This document shows positions 21,460 to 33,013 of a stretch of DNA of 64,000 nucleotides, one piece after another. Every line of letters begins with the position of its first letter. Positions within the stretch are counted from its first letter, which is position 1. Location: positions 140,441 through 204,440 of the forward strand of contig NW_025850773.1 of assembly GCF_002878395.1 (NCBI RefSeq). Direction: 5' to 3'. Source of the stretch: Capsicum annuum (lineage: Eukaryota > Streptophyta > Magnoliopsida > Solanales > Solanaceae). The notes beneath the pieces were generated by a model, which had not been told where the DNA came from, ran no database searches, and worked only from the letters and a program-made list of their open reading frames with translations. The translations under genes and the position numbers were made by a program.

Positions 21460-21689
21460 ATTGAAAAATTTATTATTTTTAATTCATTTAAAAAAAATCA
21501 TACTTTCTTTTACTGGCAACACTTAAATTTTAATTATTTATGTGACATAGTTAAGACCACAAGATTAAAAGATATTTTAATACATTTGACATAGCTTTAG
21601 TTACACCACAAGATTCAAAACTCTTCTTTATTTTCTTAAACTTCATGATAAGTCAAAACATGTTTATTCTTTTTGAAATAGAGGGAGTA
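21460..21689 (+). mobile_element. Stowaway-type MITE, right part
   Basis: The sequence ends TTTTTGAAATAGAGGGAGTA, the usual right terminus (CTCCCTC family, TA target). Inside it, GACCACAAGATTAAAAGATA, ACATTTGACATAGC and ACCACAAGATTCAAAACTC form the repeated body common in nightshade Stowaway elements. The left inverted terminus is not visible, so it is partial or strongly decayed. Confidence 0.55.
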
Positions 21690-21862
21690 CAAAATATTCC
21701 CTTCTGTTGGTTTCCTTATTTGAGGTATTATTGTTTTTATTTTTCTAATTTCTTAGATTTTGAATTTATTATTATTTGCTATGTTCTTACTTTGATTATC
21801 GTATTATTTGTTCTTGCTATAAGTATTCTCTACTATTTTTCCTTTTTTACTTTTTAAATATA

Positions 21863-21992
21863 CTTAACTTGAGATGGAGGTTTATCAAAAACAGTCTCTG
21901 TCTTTATAAGGTAAGGATCAAATTGCATATGCACAACCCTCCCAGACACTATTTGTGGAATTTCACTGACTATATTATTCTTATTGTTGTTC
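21863..21992 (+). mobile_element. SINE, TS-like, plus strand
   Basis: The order of blocks is that of the TS family: GGTTTATC..AAACAGTCTCTG, CTTTATAAGGTAAGGATC, CCCTCCCAGACACTATTTGTGG, TTTCACTGACTATATTATTC and a TTGTTG tail. The promoter-derived 5' part is shortened. It faces a second copy of the same family at 22046-22163. Confidence 0.72.
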
Positions 21993-22045
21993 ATATAATA
22001 AAATATCGCCCTATATTTCTTCCTCCCAAAATGAGAGAATTAGAA

Positions 22046-22163
22046 TAACAACAACAAAGTTGGTATAATTTCATAGTTAGGATCTAGGGAGGATGGATTG
22101 TACCCAACATTAGCCTACCTTATGAAGGTAGAAAAATTATTTTTCATAGACTCTTGGTTCAAA
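22046..22163 (-). mobile_element. SINE, TS-like, minus strand
   Basis: This is the complement of the preceding element: AACAACAACA tail, TTGGTATAATTTCATAG, TCTAGGGAGGATGGATTGTA, CCTACCTTATGAAGGTAG and ATAGACTCTTGGTTC. The two copies are tail to tail, about 55 bases apart, and together form an imperfect inverted repeat of about 120 bases per arm. Confidence 0.7.
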
Positions 22164-22340
22164 TAAAACATATCAAACTCAAGTATGAAAATAAAATATA
22201 ATAATTAAAAAATCATACTAATAATAAAAGAGAGGAACAATAACAACATGACAAACAAGGCGTAACTCAAGCAAAGTTAACAACATGTAATAAAAGTGAA
22301 GAATAAGATACTAGTAGAAAAAACTAGCAAAGCTCAAACA
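22164..22340. other. Spacer before element D
   Basis: AT-rich and noncoding. The last five bases, AAACA (22336-22340), match AAATA (59521-59525) at four positions and are the probable target duplication of element D. Confidence 0.6.
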
Positions 22341-23242
22341 TTTTAGGGAATGTAAAGTTTTGATGATGGACATATGAATGAAAAATATTGTGCAACCTAT
22401 TCCACACAAGTGAAGAAAAAAGATTCACAGGCAAGACTACTGATAAGATGACACTGCGTAAAAATAGGAGTGGAGAAGTAACATGCTCTCAACACTTATC
22501 ACATCAACTGAGTAGATGCAAAAAAGAGGATAAGTATCTAAAAGTTGAGTTGATCAAGGATTCCTGCAAAGCAAAGAGATAGAAGAAAAGAGTCCTATTC
22601 AATCAAGGAGAGAGAGACCGCAGCAAAGAGGGAGTGCAACTACCTAGGAGTCCTATTGATAATAGATGAATACTTCAACTATAGGACTCCAACATGAGTT
22701 GTCTTAAATACAACAAATGACATTTAGGTGTTTTACTCATGCACTGAAAAGATAGTCAACAATCAGTAAATCAGTTCTATAACATGAAGGAGCTAGTGGA
22801 CCAAACTAGTCCTTTATTTAGAATCATAGATTTTGTGTAATAGGATGGTCATTGAGTCATATTGAGTTGTAATCTCTAGTCTCAGTGAAGTATAAACTGA
22901 GTTAGGATTAACGTCTTCAAGTTAGTGAACTTAAAGACTTGGGAACACTTATCTTGGGAAGATTAGTGTTTTGTAGAAGTAGGAGTTAGAAGTTTCAATT
23001 TCTAGTTTACAAGAAGTCTTATAATTTGATGATTGTTGAGGCTCAAGAGTTAGAGTGAAATTGGGGTTAAATCCTGTAGAGGTATAGGTCATGGTTTTTT
23101 ACACCTTTCTTAAACCGGGTGTTTTCCATGTAAAAATAATGTGTTCAAGTTTTACTTTTGTGAACCACGTTAGCTTACTTGTTCCACAGATAGGCAAGTG
23201 TTAGAGTAAAATATTAAAATTGGTAAGGCACGTACTCTAACA
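22341..23242 (+). repeat. Element D 5' LTR
   Basis: It matches 58621-59520 along its whole length. The first bases read TTTTAGGG where the partner has TGTTAGGG, so the terminal TG has mutated. The end is CTCTAACA. The family's CTCAGTGAAGTATAAACTG is at 22881-22899. Confidence 0.87.
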
Positions 23243-23244
23243 AG

Positions 23245-23256
23245 TGATATTAGAGC
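23245..23256 (+). promoter_or_regulatory. Element D primer-binding site (initiator-Met tRNA), decayed
   Basis: TGATATTAGAGC, two bases from the LTR end. The usual sequence is TGGTATCAGAGC. The two differences are G-to-A and C-to-T transitions. Confidence 0.75.
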
Positions 23257-23309
23257 GAGGTTGTCTTAAATAAGGCTAGCACCTAAGAAAAGATCACAAT
23301 AATAAATTC

Positions 23310-25118
23310 TGCACCTCCTACTAGTCATAGTGAAGGTTAGTCAACCACTAGACCTCCACTCTTTGATGGTTCTTACTTTATCTGGTGGAAAGCAAGGATG
23401 GAGATGTTCATCCAAGGTGAAGACTATGAATTATGGGATAGGATTACTGATGGTCCTACTATTTCAATGAAGATGGTTGATGGTGAACAAGTAAAAAAAG
23501 TAAGGAGTGAAATTACTGCTGATGACTTGGTGGCATTAAGGAAAAATGCAAAAGCAAAGAACATCCTCATACAATAGGGTGTCAACTTGCACCACTGCTA
23601 AGAAAATCTAGGATGCATTGGTTAATGCACGTGAGGGTACCTCTCAGGTAAGAAAATTTAGAATTTCCCTTCTTTTCACTGAGTATGAAGCATTAAAGAT
23701 GAAGAAAAATGATATTTTGCATGAGATGATAACAAGACTTATTGCCTTAACAAATGAGCTAACTTTCTTGGGAAAAGTCATCACTGAGGAGGAATAAGTT
23801 GAAAAATTATTAAGGTTACTGCGAAAATCAAAATGAAATATTAACGTAACTGTAATTAGGGAGGCTAATAAGGATCTCACAAGTATTTCCCTAGATGAAC
23901 TGGTTGGAAACTTGAGAACTTATAAAATAGAAGTTAATGGAACCAAAGAACAAGTAGTTCCTAAGAAAATCTTGGCATTGAAGGCTTCTGATAGTGATGA
24001 TGAATTTAAACTTGATAAGGAACAAGTTGCCTTCATAACCAAGAACTTCAGTAAATTCTTTAAAAAGAAGAAGAGAACAAGTAGAAAGAAGCATTCAAAT
24101 GATATCCAAATGGATACTACAAGTGTAGTGAGACTGATCATCAGATCAGAGACTATCCAGTCTGAGAAATAGAGTGGAAAAAGAAAAGGGCTGAAAAGAA
24201 ATTGAAAGAAAAGACAAAAAGAAAGAAGGAACATCCAATGATAGCTGTTTGGGGGTCTGACTCAGATGATGATGAGGCTGATGAAACTACATTCATGGTA
24301 CTTGGAGATTCAGACTTAGATGAAGAAATGATGCTACTGAGGTAAGCATACTTGAACTTACAGAAAAAACAACATTTGTTTTCTAAATCAAAACTTATTT
24401 CTTTGACGAGTGCACTAATTGATGATTTCCAAGAATTAACTTCAGATAAGGATGAGTTGTTCAACAGTTTTGCAAGCCTTAAATTTGATCTCATTGATTT
24501 AAAGGATTGTAAAGTCATAGTTGACAAGGAAACCTGCACCCTCAAGAAACATGTTGCAGAACTTGATTCTTCTAATAATGATCTTAAGTCTGAAATCCTC
24601 AAATTGACTCTCACAAAAAATAGGAAAAAGTCCATGAATAAAGAATAAAAAATTGTTTAACTTGAATTAGAAAACTGCAAACTAGAGTATAGTAATGCAG
24701 CTGACATAATAAACAAACTAAGTCAAGAAGTCTCTAAACTGAAACTTGATCTTGAAAGATCTAATAGGTGGAAAAATTCAGCAAGAATTGTTCACAAATT
24801 GAGTGAAAGAATTCACAATGAAAATACAGGTTTGGGATTCCACAAAGGTAGTTCTGATCCTAAAGATTTATGTTATATTTGTGGCAACCTTGGAATCCAA
24901 CCACTGAATGTCCAGCAGCTGCTAAAATCAGATCAAACAGTCAATACCTAGTAAATAAATTCTCTCAGACCAAAAAGAAAAGAACTGGTTCAGGTCAGAG
25001 AAATAGGTTGCACTACTTATTGCCAGCATGGACTAGAAGAAATTTAATTCATCCTTTTACTCACAAAATAGGACCCAAGCTTATCAGGGTTCTTAAATCT
25101 AACCATTGATTTTTTTTG
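23310..25118 (+). pseudogene. Element D gag
   Basis: The reading begins with PPLFDGSYFIWWKARMEMFI, typical of the DUF4219/UBN2-type copia gag. The 23912-24172 part is highly charged (ALKASDSDDEFKLDKEQVAF, FFKKKKRTSRKKH). The segment 24352-24648 is a predicted helical, coiled-coil-like stretch (KHVAELDSSNNDLKSEI). A zinc knuckle starts with CYICG at 24871 but shifts frame a few bases later, so the knuckle is broken. No start codon is obvious next to the primer-binding site. Confidence 0.78.
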
Positions 25119-25439
25119 TAGGAGAAAGTGAAAGGAAGCAAAAGGAATTGGTACTTGGATAGTGCTTGTTCAAGACATATGACTGATGATAAGAAAAAGT
25201 TCTTTTCACTCTTAAAAATCAATGAAGGAGAAGTTTCTTTTGGTAATGTAAAAAATGGAATCATTACTGGAGTTAGAAAAATTAGCTCATTTGAGTCAAG
25301 AGCATTGGACTATGTCTATTTTGTAGAAGGATTGAAGAATAACCCGCTGAGCATTTCACAACTGTGTGATAAAGATAATAAAGTTATTTTCACTTATGCA
25401 GGTGTCAAAGTCAAGAGAATGGACACCAAGGAGATTTAG
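25119..25439 (+). pseudogene. Element D aspartic protease
   Basis: WYLDSACSRHMTDDKKKFF contains the active-site Asp (25158-25160). Copia proteases usually have DSG, here DSA. The open stretch continues with FGNVKNGIITGVRKI and LKNNPLSISQLCDKDNKVIF to a stop at 25437-25439. This is one of the better preserved frames in D. Confidence 0.8.
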
Positions 25440-25749
25440 AAACTGCTAAAAGATACAAAAATGTACATAAAGCTGACATAATGGCAATACCAGGACCAGA
25501 ATTGACTTTTCTAATACAATAGAAAATGATCCCCTCCTTTAGAACAGAAGACTTGGACATACAAGTCTGAAATAACTAAACATACTTTCCTCCAAAGATA
25601 TGGTATTGGTATTACCCAAGACCAAGTTTAAGGAAGAAAAGTTATGTAGTGCTTATGTAAGAGAAAAGCAGGTAAGATCTTCTTTTAAGTTAAAGAACCA
25701 TGTTAGCACTATCAAGTGCCTTAACCTGGTTCATATGGACCTGTGTGGA
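25440..25749 (+). pseudogene. Element D GAG-pre-integrase and integrase N-terminus, broken by element E
   Basis: AKRYKNVHKADIMAIPGPEL is followed by frame changes through the zinc-finger region. It ends at HMDLCG, the first catalytic Asp box, at 25735-25749, where element E begins. The last five bases, GTGGA (25745-25749), are repeated at 35564-35568. Confidence 0.83.
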
Positions 25750-28110
25750 TGTAAGACCCCGTAAAATTTCTAGCTTAATTCAGTCCTTTAAGCTTGTTAA
25801 GGGGGGTCCCAGACTTAGAAAATTCTAGCTAAATTTTCAGAGTTAGTTTATTTTTAGCCTTCGAAAGTTAGCAATCTTATTTTGTGACCTTAATGTCCTT
25901 TAAATGTCTATATTTTAGTTAATTTGGGATCAAAAAGGTCAATGGGTGTTCCCGATAAGTTTCGTATTTTGTAGACCTCGTTTAGACCATGTCTGGAATC
26001 CCAAAATAGTGTACCAATGCGATCTTGCCGCACCGCATCGCCGATTGCGTTGGTTGATATTTTCCCCATCTACCAGCATTCCATTCCAGTGATCTGATAT
26101 GATTTTGATGAGATGCATTGGATATCACGTTGATGGCATCAACACACTGCATTGAATATCGCGTCGGTAGCCTAGTTTTTGCTCATTAAAATACCACATT
26201 CTTGGGGGTATTTGGATCTTTTTCCCTCAACCTTCAGCCCTCAAAAATATGAAATTTAGCCCTTTTAGAGGCATAATATAATTATTATTCATAAAATCCT
26301 AAAGAACAAAACCCTAGGGCTATCAATTCAAGAATAAAATTCAAGAGATTTCACCATCAATCTTCCCAAATTCAAGCAATAAGGTATGTAAAGTGTCCAT
26401 CCAAGGGTCCCTTCCACCCTTGGAGTTTAAGTAAATTCTTTTAAAAGCATGAATTGTGATTTTCAATTGTGGGTTTGAATGTAATCATGTTGATGTTATG
26501 GTATGTGTTCCAAGTTAAAATCTTTATGTATTACTGGATTTTATGATAGCATGTAAGTTGAATTTTGATTCTCTTATATGGAAACCCTTAAATTATGAAG
26601 TCATGATACATTAGCCTTGTTGTTCATGTCTAAGTATAAAGCTACGCCTATCGTGTGCTTGATAAAATATTAAATTGAGATTACGGTGTTTTTCTGATCC
26701 TTTGGTGGTCCAAATAATGAACTTATGCTATGCCCACATGTTCACAATGTCCTCCATGCTAAATCTATACCTTGTATGTGTTAGATGGTATGCTCATGAG
26801 ATTGGTTTAATGAAATTATGATGTGTTATCATGCATTCCTAATCATGTGTAAGTTCATGACTTTCGAGTGATTGATGAAATGCCTCATAGATTGTATTGT
26901 GAGTTGTTAACCATTGTTAAGTATTAAAGAATTTTCATGTCTTATTACTTTCATGCTATCGAGTTCGGGGGTATTTAATACCCGATAATTTAGCTGTATG
27001 CTTAGAGCCAGTGTCAGTTGTAAAAAAGTCTCAGTTATGTCATGATCAGTAGTACTCTAGTTCAGTTACAAAACTTAGAAAAACTCAATAAACTCAGTTC
27101 AGCTCAGTAAATCAGTACAATCAATAACAACTCAGTCATGCCTAGTATGAAATAGAAAATCAATCCAGTGTCTATTCAATTGGGGGTAGGATTCAGCACT
27201 GAATGAACCCAAGGATGGGAACTCACCTATTAGTAGAGGGTGTGATCCTTAGAAGTAGCCCTTATGTTCTAAAAATACGTAGCTAGTATAGGTTGAGACA
27301 TCAAAATCTGCTAGATGAGGGTTGATAAGGTGGCTTAGCCTGTCAGTTAAGAGTCACACCGTTCTTATTTGTGTACCTACTAGATGAGGGAATCTCTTCA
27401 GTGTCTTTACCCGTGGCACGGTACTAACACCCTTCCAACTGGGGTTACAGGTTGGACCCCAAATCTATACAGAAAAAGGGGCATGTCGATTAGATGATTA
27501 CCTCCTACAGTTTCAGTCTCAGTATTTAGTAAAGAACATAGATAGTTTTATAAATTTCAGGACTGTCAGATACAGTCACTCAGCTCTGTATAGAATTCAG
27601 CTAGTTCCATTAGAATCAGGATAGTCACTCAGTTAATAGTATATAAGTTATCAGTTACATCTAGTAATCAGTATTTAGGCTTAGTATTTAGTATTATCTC
27701 TATTTCAGTTATAGTTCACGTATTTATACATGTACTCTTATTCAGTCATACTCATGTTATTTAGTTATTATTGTTCATGCATATTAACCCGTACATTCAG
27801 CATTACCTCACTTTGCATACTATTACACTCACATGTACTAACACATACTTTTTATTTGTGCTATGATGTTTTATAACATAGGTTCAGATGTACGGGCCCC
27901 AGAGCATTCTTAGCAGATAAGACTTTCGGTAGACAGTCTAGCACTGAGTCCTCATTATTCAAAAATATTTTTTTATTTTATTATCTCATTAGATTCGGCA
28001 TTTCAGTAGATGGAGTTAGTTGGGGAATTTTCCCATCAAATGCTTATTTAGATAAATCAATTTTAAAGGCTTTCCAGATTAGATGTTCAGAAAGTATTCA
28101 GTATTTCTCT
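25750..28110 (+). repeat. Element E 5' LTR, truncated at its 3' end
   Basis: It matches 33014 onward to about 28103, then jumps to TCTCTTCCGTTTATAG and almost at once to the gag start. The partner LTR continues for about 190 more bases to GGCGTTACA. A GC-rich word cluster lies at 26009-26180. AAACCCTAG, a telobox-like motif, is at 26308-26316, and a donor-like AAGGTATGT at 26381-26389. Confidence 0.85.
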
Positions 28111-28124
28111 TCCGTTTATAGAAA

Positions 28125-29200
28125 ATGCCTCTAAAGAGAACTCAAGGAAGAGGAACAGGAGACTAGCCAGCCCCTTAACTCGACCAACCCTATCCTTTAG
28201 GTGAATATGTCTCCCACGCAGAGTTCAGAGCAGCATTCACCACCCTATCTTATTCTATGGCAGCGTAGAATAAATGCCCAGCTGTCGTTCTGTCCAACCC
28301 AATGGTCAATAGAGCTGCTGCTAGGATTTGGGACTTTACCCAAATGAATCCTCCATATTTTACTGGGTCTAAGTCAGATGAGGACCCTCAGGAGTATCTT
28401 GATCAAGTGCAAAATATTACAGATATTATGGGGGTGACACTAGTGAGGGTGCTGAGCTAGCTGCATACTAGTTGCAAGATGTGGCACACACTTGGTTCAA
28501 ATAATAGAAAGCAGAGAGGGCTAAAAATACAGGGCCCATTGAATGAGAGAAGTTTTCTACTGATTTTCTAGATAGATTCTTTCCCCTAGAGCTGAGAGAA
28601 GCTAAGCTATTAGAGTTTATTAATATGAAGCAGGGCAATATGATAGTGAAATAATATTCTTTCAAATTACTCAATTAGCTAGATATGTTCCTCATGTGGT
28701 GGCAGATAGCAGGTCTCGAATAAGTAAGTTTGTGTCTAGGGTGAATGATAGTGTCGTCAAAGAGAGTAGGACCACAATATTTATTTGTGAGATGGACTTA
28801 GCTAGGCTCATGATCTATGCTCAGCAGATAGATAAGCAGAAGAATAAAGAGAGAGAAAAGCAGAATAAGAGAGATAGAATGGGTAATTTCAACTTTGCTC
28901 AGCCCAAGTCAGAGAGTGGGAATCATTCTTAGTTCCACCCAAAATCCTCAGTTCCAGCTCCATCCTCAGCCAGTGCTCCAATGCCAAAATTCAGAGATGG
29001 TAATAGAGATAGGGCGCATTCTCTAAGTCTCAGGATAGTGTCAGCAGTGCTCGAACCCATCCTCTTTTTTAGACTTATGGTAAGAACCATTAGGGTATTT
29101 GCAGAGATGACAGTGATGTTTGTTTTGAATTTGGAAAGCCAGGCCATAGAGTAAGAGATTGTCCCTACTTAGGTTCTCAGGGTTAGCAAAACCGTCCTCT
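28125..29200 (+). pseudogene. Element E gag
   Basis: ATG at 28125 (MPLKRTQGRGTGD) is preserved. Capsid-like segments include NPPYFTGSKSDEDPQEYLDQ and FSTDFLDRFFPLELREAK. The zinc knuckle at 29121-29162 reads CFEFGKPGHRVRDC: the second Cys of the CCHC is Phe. In-frame stops occur, several where a Trp or Gln codon is expected. One open piece is 28696-28932. Confidence 0.82.
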
Positions 29201-29809
29201 AGCTTAGTCCGGTCGCTTGAACCAGTAGGGTGACTCATCCAGTGCCACCAATGGAAAACACACAAAAAGACTCTATGCTCTTCAGTCCCGACATGATCAG
29301 AAAAGTTATGCTGATATGGTCGCCTATACATTACAGATCTTTCATATACATGTTTATGATTTACTAGATCTAGGAGATTCCTTATCTTTTGTTACTCTTT
29401 ATATAGCAATTGATTTTGGAGTCAGTCCCAAAATTCTAGCAGATCCATTCTCAATCTCTACCCTCGTGGGTAAATCCATCATAGCCTAGCGGGTATACAG
29501 GAACTTTCCGATTATGGTATCTCAGAGAATTATTTCCGCAAACTTAGTTGAATTATAGATGACTGATTTTGATGTCATTCTCCACATGGATTGACTTCAT
29601 TCCTGCTATGCCTTAATCGACTTCAGAAATAGAATTCTCAGCACTTAGGGGTCAGCTTATTTCTTACCTTTGGGCGAGAAAAATGATATCTAAGGGATGT
29701 GTCTATCACCTTGTGAGAGTCAAGGACTCCAGTTTAGAAACCCCTACTCTTGAATCAGTGTCAGTAGCATATGAATTCCCAGGTGTGTTTTCTTAAGATC
29801 TTCTCGAAG
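29201..29809 (+). pseudogene. Element E protease and protease-RT linker
   Basis: LLDLGDSLSFVTLYIAIDFG around 29359-29418 corresponds to the retropepsin active site. The linker shows [20 protein letters not shown] at 29689-29748, seen also in F ([15 protein letters not shown]). Frames change between the two parts. Confidence 0.7.
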
Positions 29810-30680
29810 TTTCTCCCGAAATGGAAATTAATTTTGAAATTGATCTTCTCCCAGATACTCAGCCCATATCTATTTCTCCATACAGAATGGCACCTGTTGA
29901 ACTCAAAGATTAAAAGAACAATTGAAGGATATCTTAGATAAGGTATTCATCAGGCCCAGTATGTCCCCGTGGGGTAAACCAGTTTTATTCGTGAATAAGA
30001 AAGATAGTTCTCTCAGAATGTGCATGGATTACCGTTAATCAAATAAAGTCAAGGTCAAAAACAAGTATTCCCTTCCCAGAATCGATGACTTTTTTGAACA
30101 ACTTCAGGGTGCTAGTTACTTTTCAAAGATAGACCTCAATCAAGCTATCATCAGCTCAGAGTCAGAGAATATGACATCCATAAGACAACCTTCAGAACTC
30201 GATATGGTCACTTCAAATTCTTAGTCATGTCCTTTGGTTTTACCAATTCCCCAGAAGCCATCATGAACTCGATGAACTGGGTGTTCAAGAAGTGCTTGGA
30301 CATGTTCATTATAGTTTTCATAGATGACATTTTGGTTTACTCCCACAGTGAAGATTATCATGCAGACCATCTCAGAATAGTATTGTATACACTCAAAAAT
30401 CATCAGTTATTCGCCAAATTTAGTAAGTGAAAATATTGTCTAAGTTCAGTATCATTCCTTGGCCATATAGTTTCCGGTGATGGCATTAGAGTTGATCCCC
30501 AAAAGACCGAAGCGATAAAAAACTGGCCCAAACCCATCTCTCCATCAGATATCAGGAGTTTCTTGGGTTTGGCTGGATATTACAGATATATTATTGAGGG
30601 ATTTTCATCTATTGTATACCCTATGTCCATATTGACTCAAAAAAAAGTCAAATTTTAGTGGTCAGATTCTTGTGAGAAGA
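29810..30680 (+). pseudogene. Element E reverse transcriptase
   Basis: INFEIDLLPDTQPISISPYR leads into the fingers domain (29828-29887). The catalytic [13 protein letters not shown] box is intact at 30304-30345 in an open piece (30227-30430) that also has [14 protein letters not shown]. The first Asp box region at 30130 reads as fragments. DPQKTEAIK-type thumb residues follow near 30495. Confidence 0.85.
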
Positions 30681-31319
30681 GTTTCAGGAGTTGAAGACTC
30701 GACTTACCCTAGCCCCAATCTTGGCTTTGCCAGATGGTTCAGATGGCTTTGTTGTGTACTGTGATGCATTAATAGTAGGTTTGGGTTGTTTCCTCATGCA
30801 GCATAGTAAGGCCATAGCCTATGCCTCCAGACAACTTCAGCCCCGTGAGAAGAATTACCCTACTCATGACCTTAAGTTAGCAGCGGTAGTCTTTTCCCTA
30901 AAGATTTGAAGGAACCATTTGTACGGGGTGCAAATTGATGTGTTCACTAATCATACGAGCCTCCAGTATATTTTCTCTCAGAAAGAGCTAAAGCTCCATT
31001 AGAAAAGGTAGTTGGAATTATTGAAAGACTACGACATGAGTGTCCTTTATCATTTGGGAAAGGTCAATGTAGTAGTTGATGCTCTCAGTAAACTGTCTAT
31101 GGGTAGTGTTGCTCATGTTGAGGACAGTAAAAAAAAGTTATCCCAGGAAGTACATCAGTTAGCCCGACTAGGTGTCTGCTTAGTCGAGTCAGTAGAAGGT
31201 AGTATATGGGTGTAGAGTAGTTCAAAGTCATCTCTAGTTTCTGAGGTGAAGGAAAAATAGGATAGATATCCCAATTTAGTCAAGTTGAAAGAATCAGTCA
31301 AAGATTAGAAGGTTGAGGT
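30681..31319 (+). pseudogene. Element E RNase H
   Basis: The open stretch at 30691-30909 reads [40 protein letters not shown] and [20 protein letters not shown]. It stops at a TGA where Trp is expected. The continuation at 31012-31215 has ELLKDYDMSVLYHLGKVNVV and ALSKLSMGSVAHVEDSKKKL, the connection to integrase, as in B and F. Confidence 0.86.
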
Positions 31320-32127
31320 ATTCTCCCAAGGGGGAGATGGTGTTCTGCATTGTCAAGGTCATCTGTGTGTTCCAGATGTTGATGACTTAAAATAGCGAAT
31401 TCTTGCAGAAATGCATATGCGTGTTACATGATTCATCTATGGTTTACTAAGATATACCATAATTTGTGGGAGATCTATTGGTGGAGTGGGATGAAGAGAG
31501 ATATTGCAAAATTTATGGCTAATTTCTCAAGTGGGTCCATGCAGGAGTTCAATCTTCCTACTTGGAAGTGGGAAGAAGTGAACATGGACTTTGTGATGGG
31601 TTTGTGTCGTACTCATTGTCAGCATGATTCAGTTTGGGTCATTGTAGATAGGATGACTAAATCAACTTATTTTCTTCCAGCCCATACCTCTTATACAGTC
31701 GAGGGTTATGCCAAACTCTACATCAGAGAGTTAGTCAGATTACATGGGGTCCGATTGTCCATCATCTCAGATAGAGGTACTTAGTTCACCTTTTATTTCT
31801 GGAAAGCATTCCAAATGGGTCTTAGCACCCGAGTTCACCTCAGTATAGCTTTTCACCCTCGGATAGCTAGATGGTCAAGCATAAAGGACCATTTAAACTT
31901 TGGAGGATATGTTGCGAGCATGTGCGATAGATTTTAAAGGAAGTTGTGATGACGACTTGCCTTTGATTGAGTTTGCATACAACAATAGCTATTATTCTGG
32001 CATTAAGATGGCTCCATTTGAGGAGCTTTATGGGAGAAGATTTAGGTCTCCCATTGGTTGGTTAAAAGTGGGTGAGGCAACAATGGTAGGGCCTGACTTG
32101 GTATTTGATACCTTAGAGAAAGTTTAG
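31320..32127 (+). pseudogene. Element E integrase zinc finger and core
   Basis: WWSGMKRDIAKFMANF marks the end of the zinc-finger half. The CxxC residues are lost through a small deletion that joins it directly to MQEFNLPTWKWEEVNMDFVM. The first two catalytic Asp residues (NMDF and ISDRGT) are present. The third, in a shifted frame near 31860, is not clear. The piece 31900-32127 (LRACAIDFKGSCDDDLPLIE, MAPFEELYGRRFRSPIGW) is well preserved. Confidence 0.85.
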
Positions 32128-32637
32128 TTGATCAGAGAGAGGCTCAAGACAGCTCAGAGCCAAAAGAAATCATACGCAGATGTGCACAGGAAACAACTCG
32201 AGTTAGAGATCGATGACTTTATGTATCTAAAAATATCTCCTATAAAGGGAGTAAAGAGGTTTGGAAAGAAGAGAAAGCTCAGTCCCCGATATGTCGTTCC
32301 CTTCAAAATTCTTAGTCGCTTCAGCAAAGTAGCTTATGAGCTCGAATTACCTTTAGATCTATCCTCAGTCCATCTAGTATTTCACGTTTCCTTGCTTAAA
32401 AAGTGCATAGGTGACCCAGCAGTCGTAGTCCCTATAGAGGGCTTAGATATTTAGAACAGCCTCTCTTTTGAAGAGATCCCAGTCAAAATACTTGACTATC
32501 AGATTCGCAGACTGAGAAACAAAGAAGTCCCTCTAGTCAAAGTTCTTTGGCAGAATCAGTCCATTAAGGGAGCTACTCGAGAAGCAGAAGCAGACATGTG
32601 GACCAAGTATCCTCACCTCTTCTCCACTAATCTATAA
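32128..32637 (+). pseudogene. Element E integrase C-terminus and chromodomain-like tail
   Basis: The open stretch to 32454 reads [40 protein letters not shown] and [13 protein letters not shown]. After a stop at 32452-32454 the same frame continues with SFEEIPVKILDYQIRRLRNK and ATREAEADMWTKYPHLFS to a natural stop at 32635-32637. This tail is the chromodomain-like module of Tekay-type elements. Confidence 0.86.
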
Positions 32638-33013
32638 TCAACCCAAGGTAATGGCTTTCCTTAAGCATATTCAGTTTTATGCTCAAATTTCTATTACAAA
32701 CTTAGTATCATTTACCATTGCATGTTCTTCCTTATGTTCATGAGTCAGTTCAGTCATGTATTCATGCATAAGATATGCATGATCAGTATGAGAAAACTCA
32801 TCTTATCAGTACTCCCAATCGTGCATTAATGAATCAGCTTAGTTATGTACTCATGCATCAGATATGCATGCTCAATGTGATAATTTAGTATATCAGTAAT
32901 ATCAGTCCTATAATCATGTTCCAGATATTCATGTCCATAAGTAGGTTCAGCCTACTAGTACTCTCAGTTCAGTCAGTCTCATTCGAGGATGAATATTCCC
33001 AAGGGGGATATAT
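32638..33013 (+). other. Element E 3' untranslated region and polypurine tract
   Basis: The region has iterated blocks of the type CATGTATTCATGCATAAGATATGCATG, at about 32752-32780 and 32846-32872. The polypurine tract CCAAGGGGGATATAT lies at 32999-33013 directly before the LTR. The complement of 46541-46800 in element G has the same blocks in the same order, so the two elements share this region. Confidence 0.75.

Noticed and set aside
23920..24635. 104- and 160-codon minus-strand frames
   Set aside because: Antisense shadows of D's charged, repetitive gag; composition is Phe/Leu/Ser-rich as expected for the reverse of Lys/Glu-rich coding.
26308..26316. Telomeric repeat
   Set aside because: Single AAACCCTAG copies only; no tandem array, so interstitial telomere DNA is not supported.
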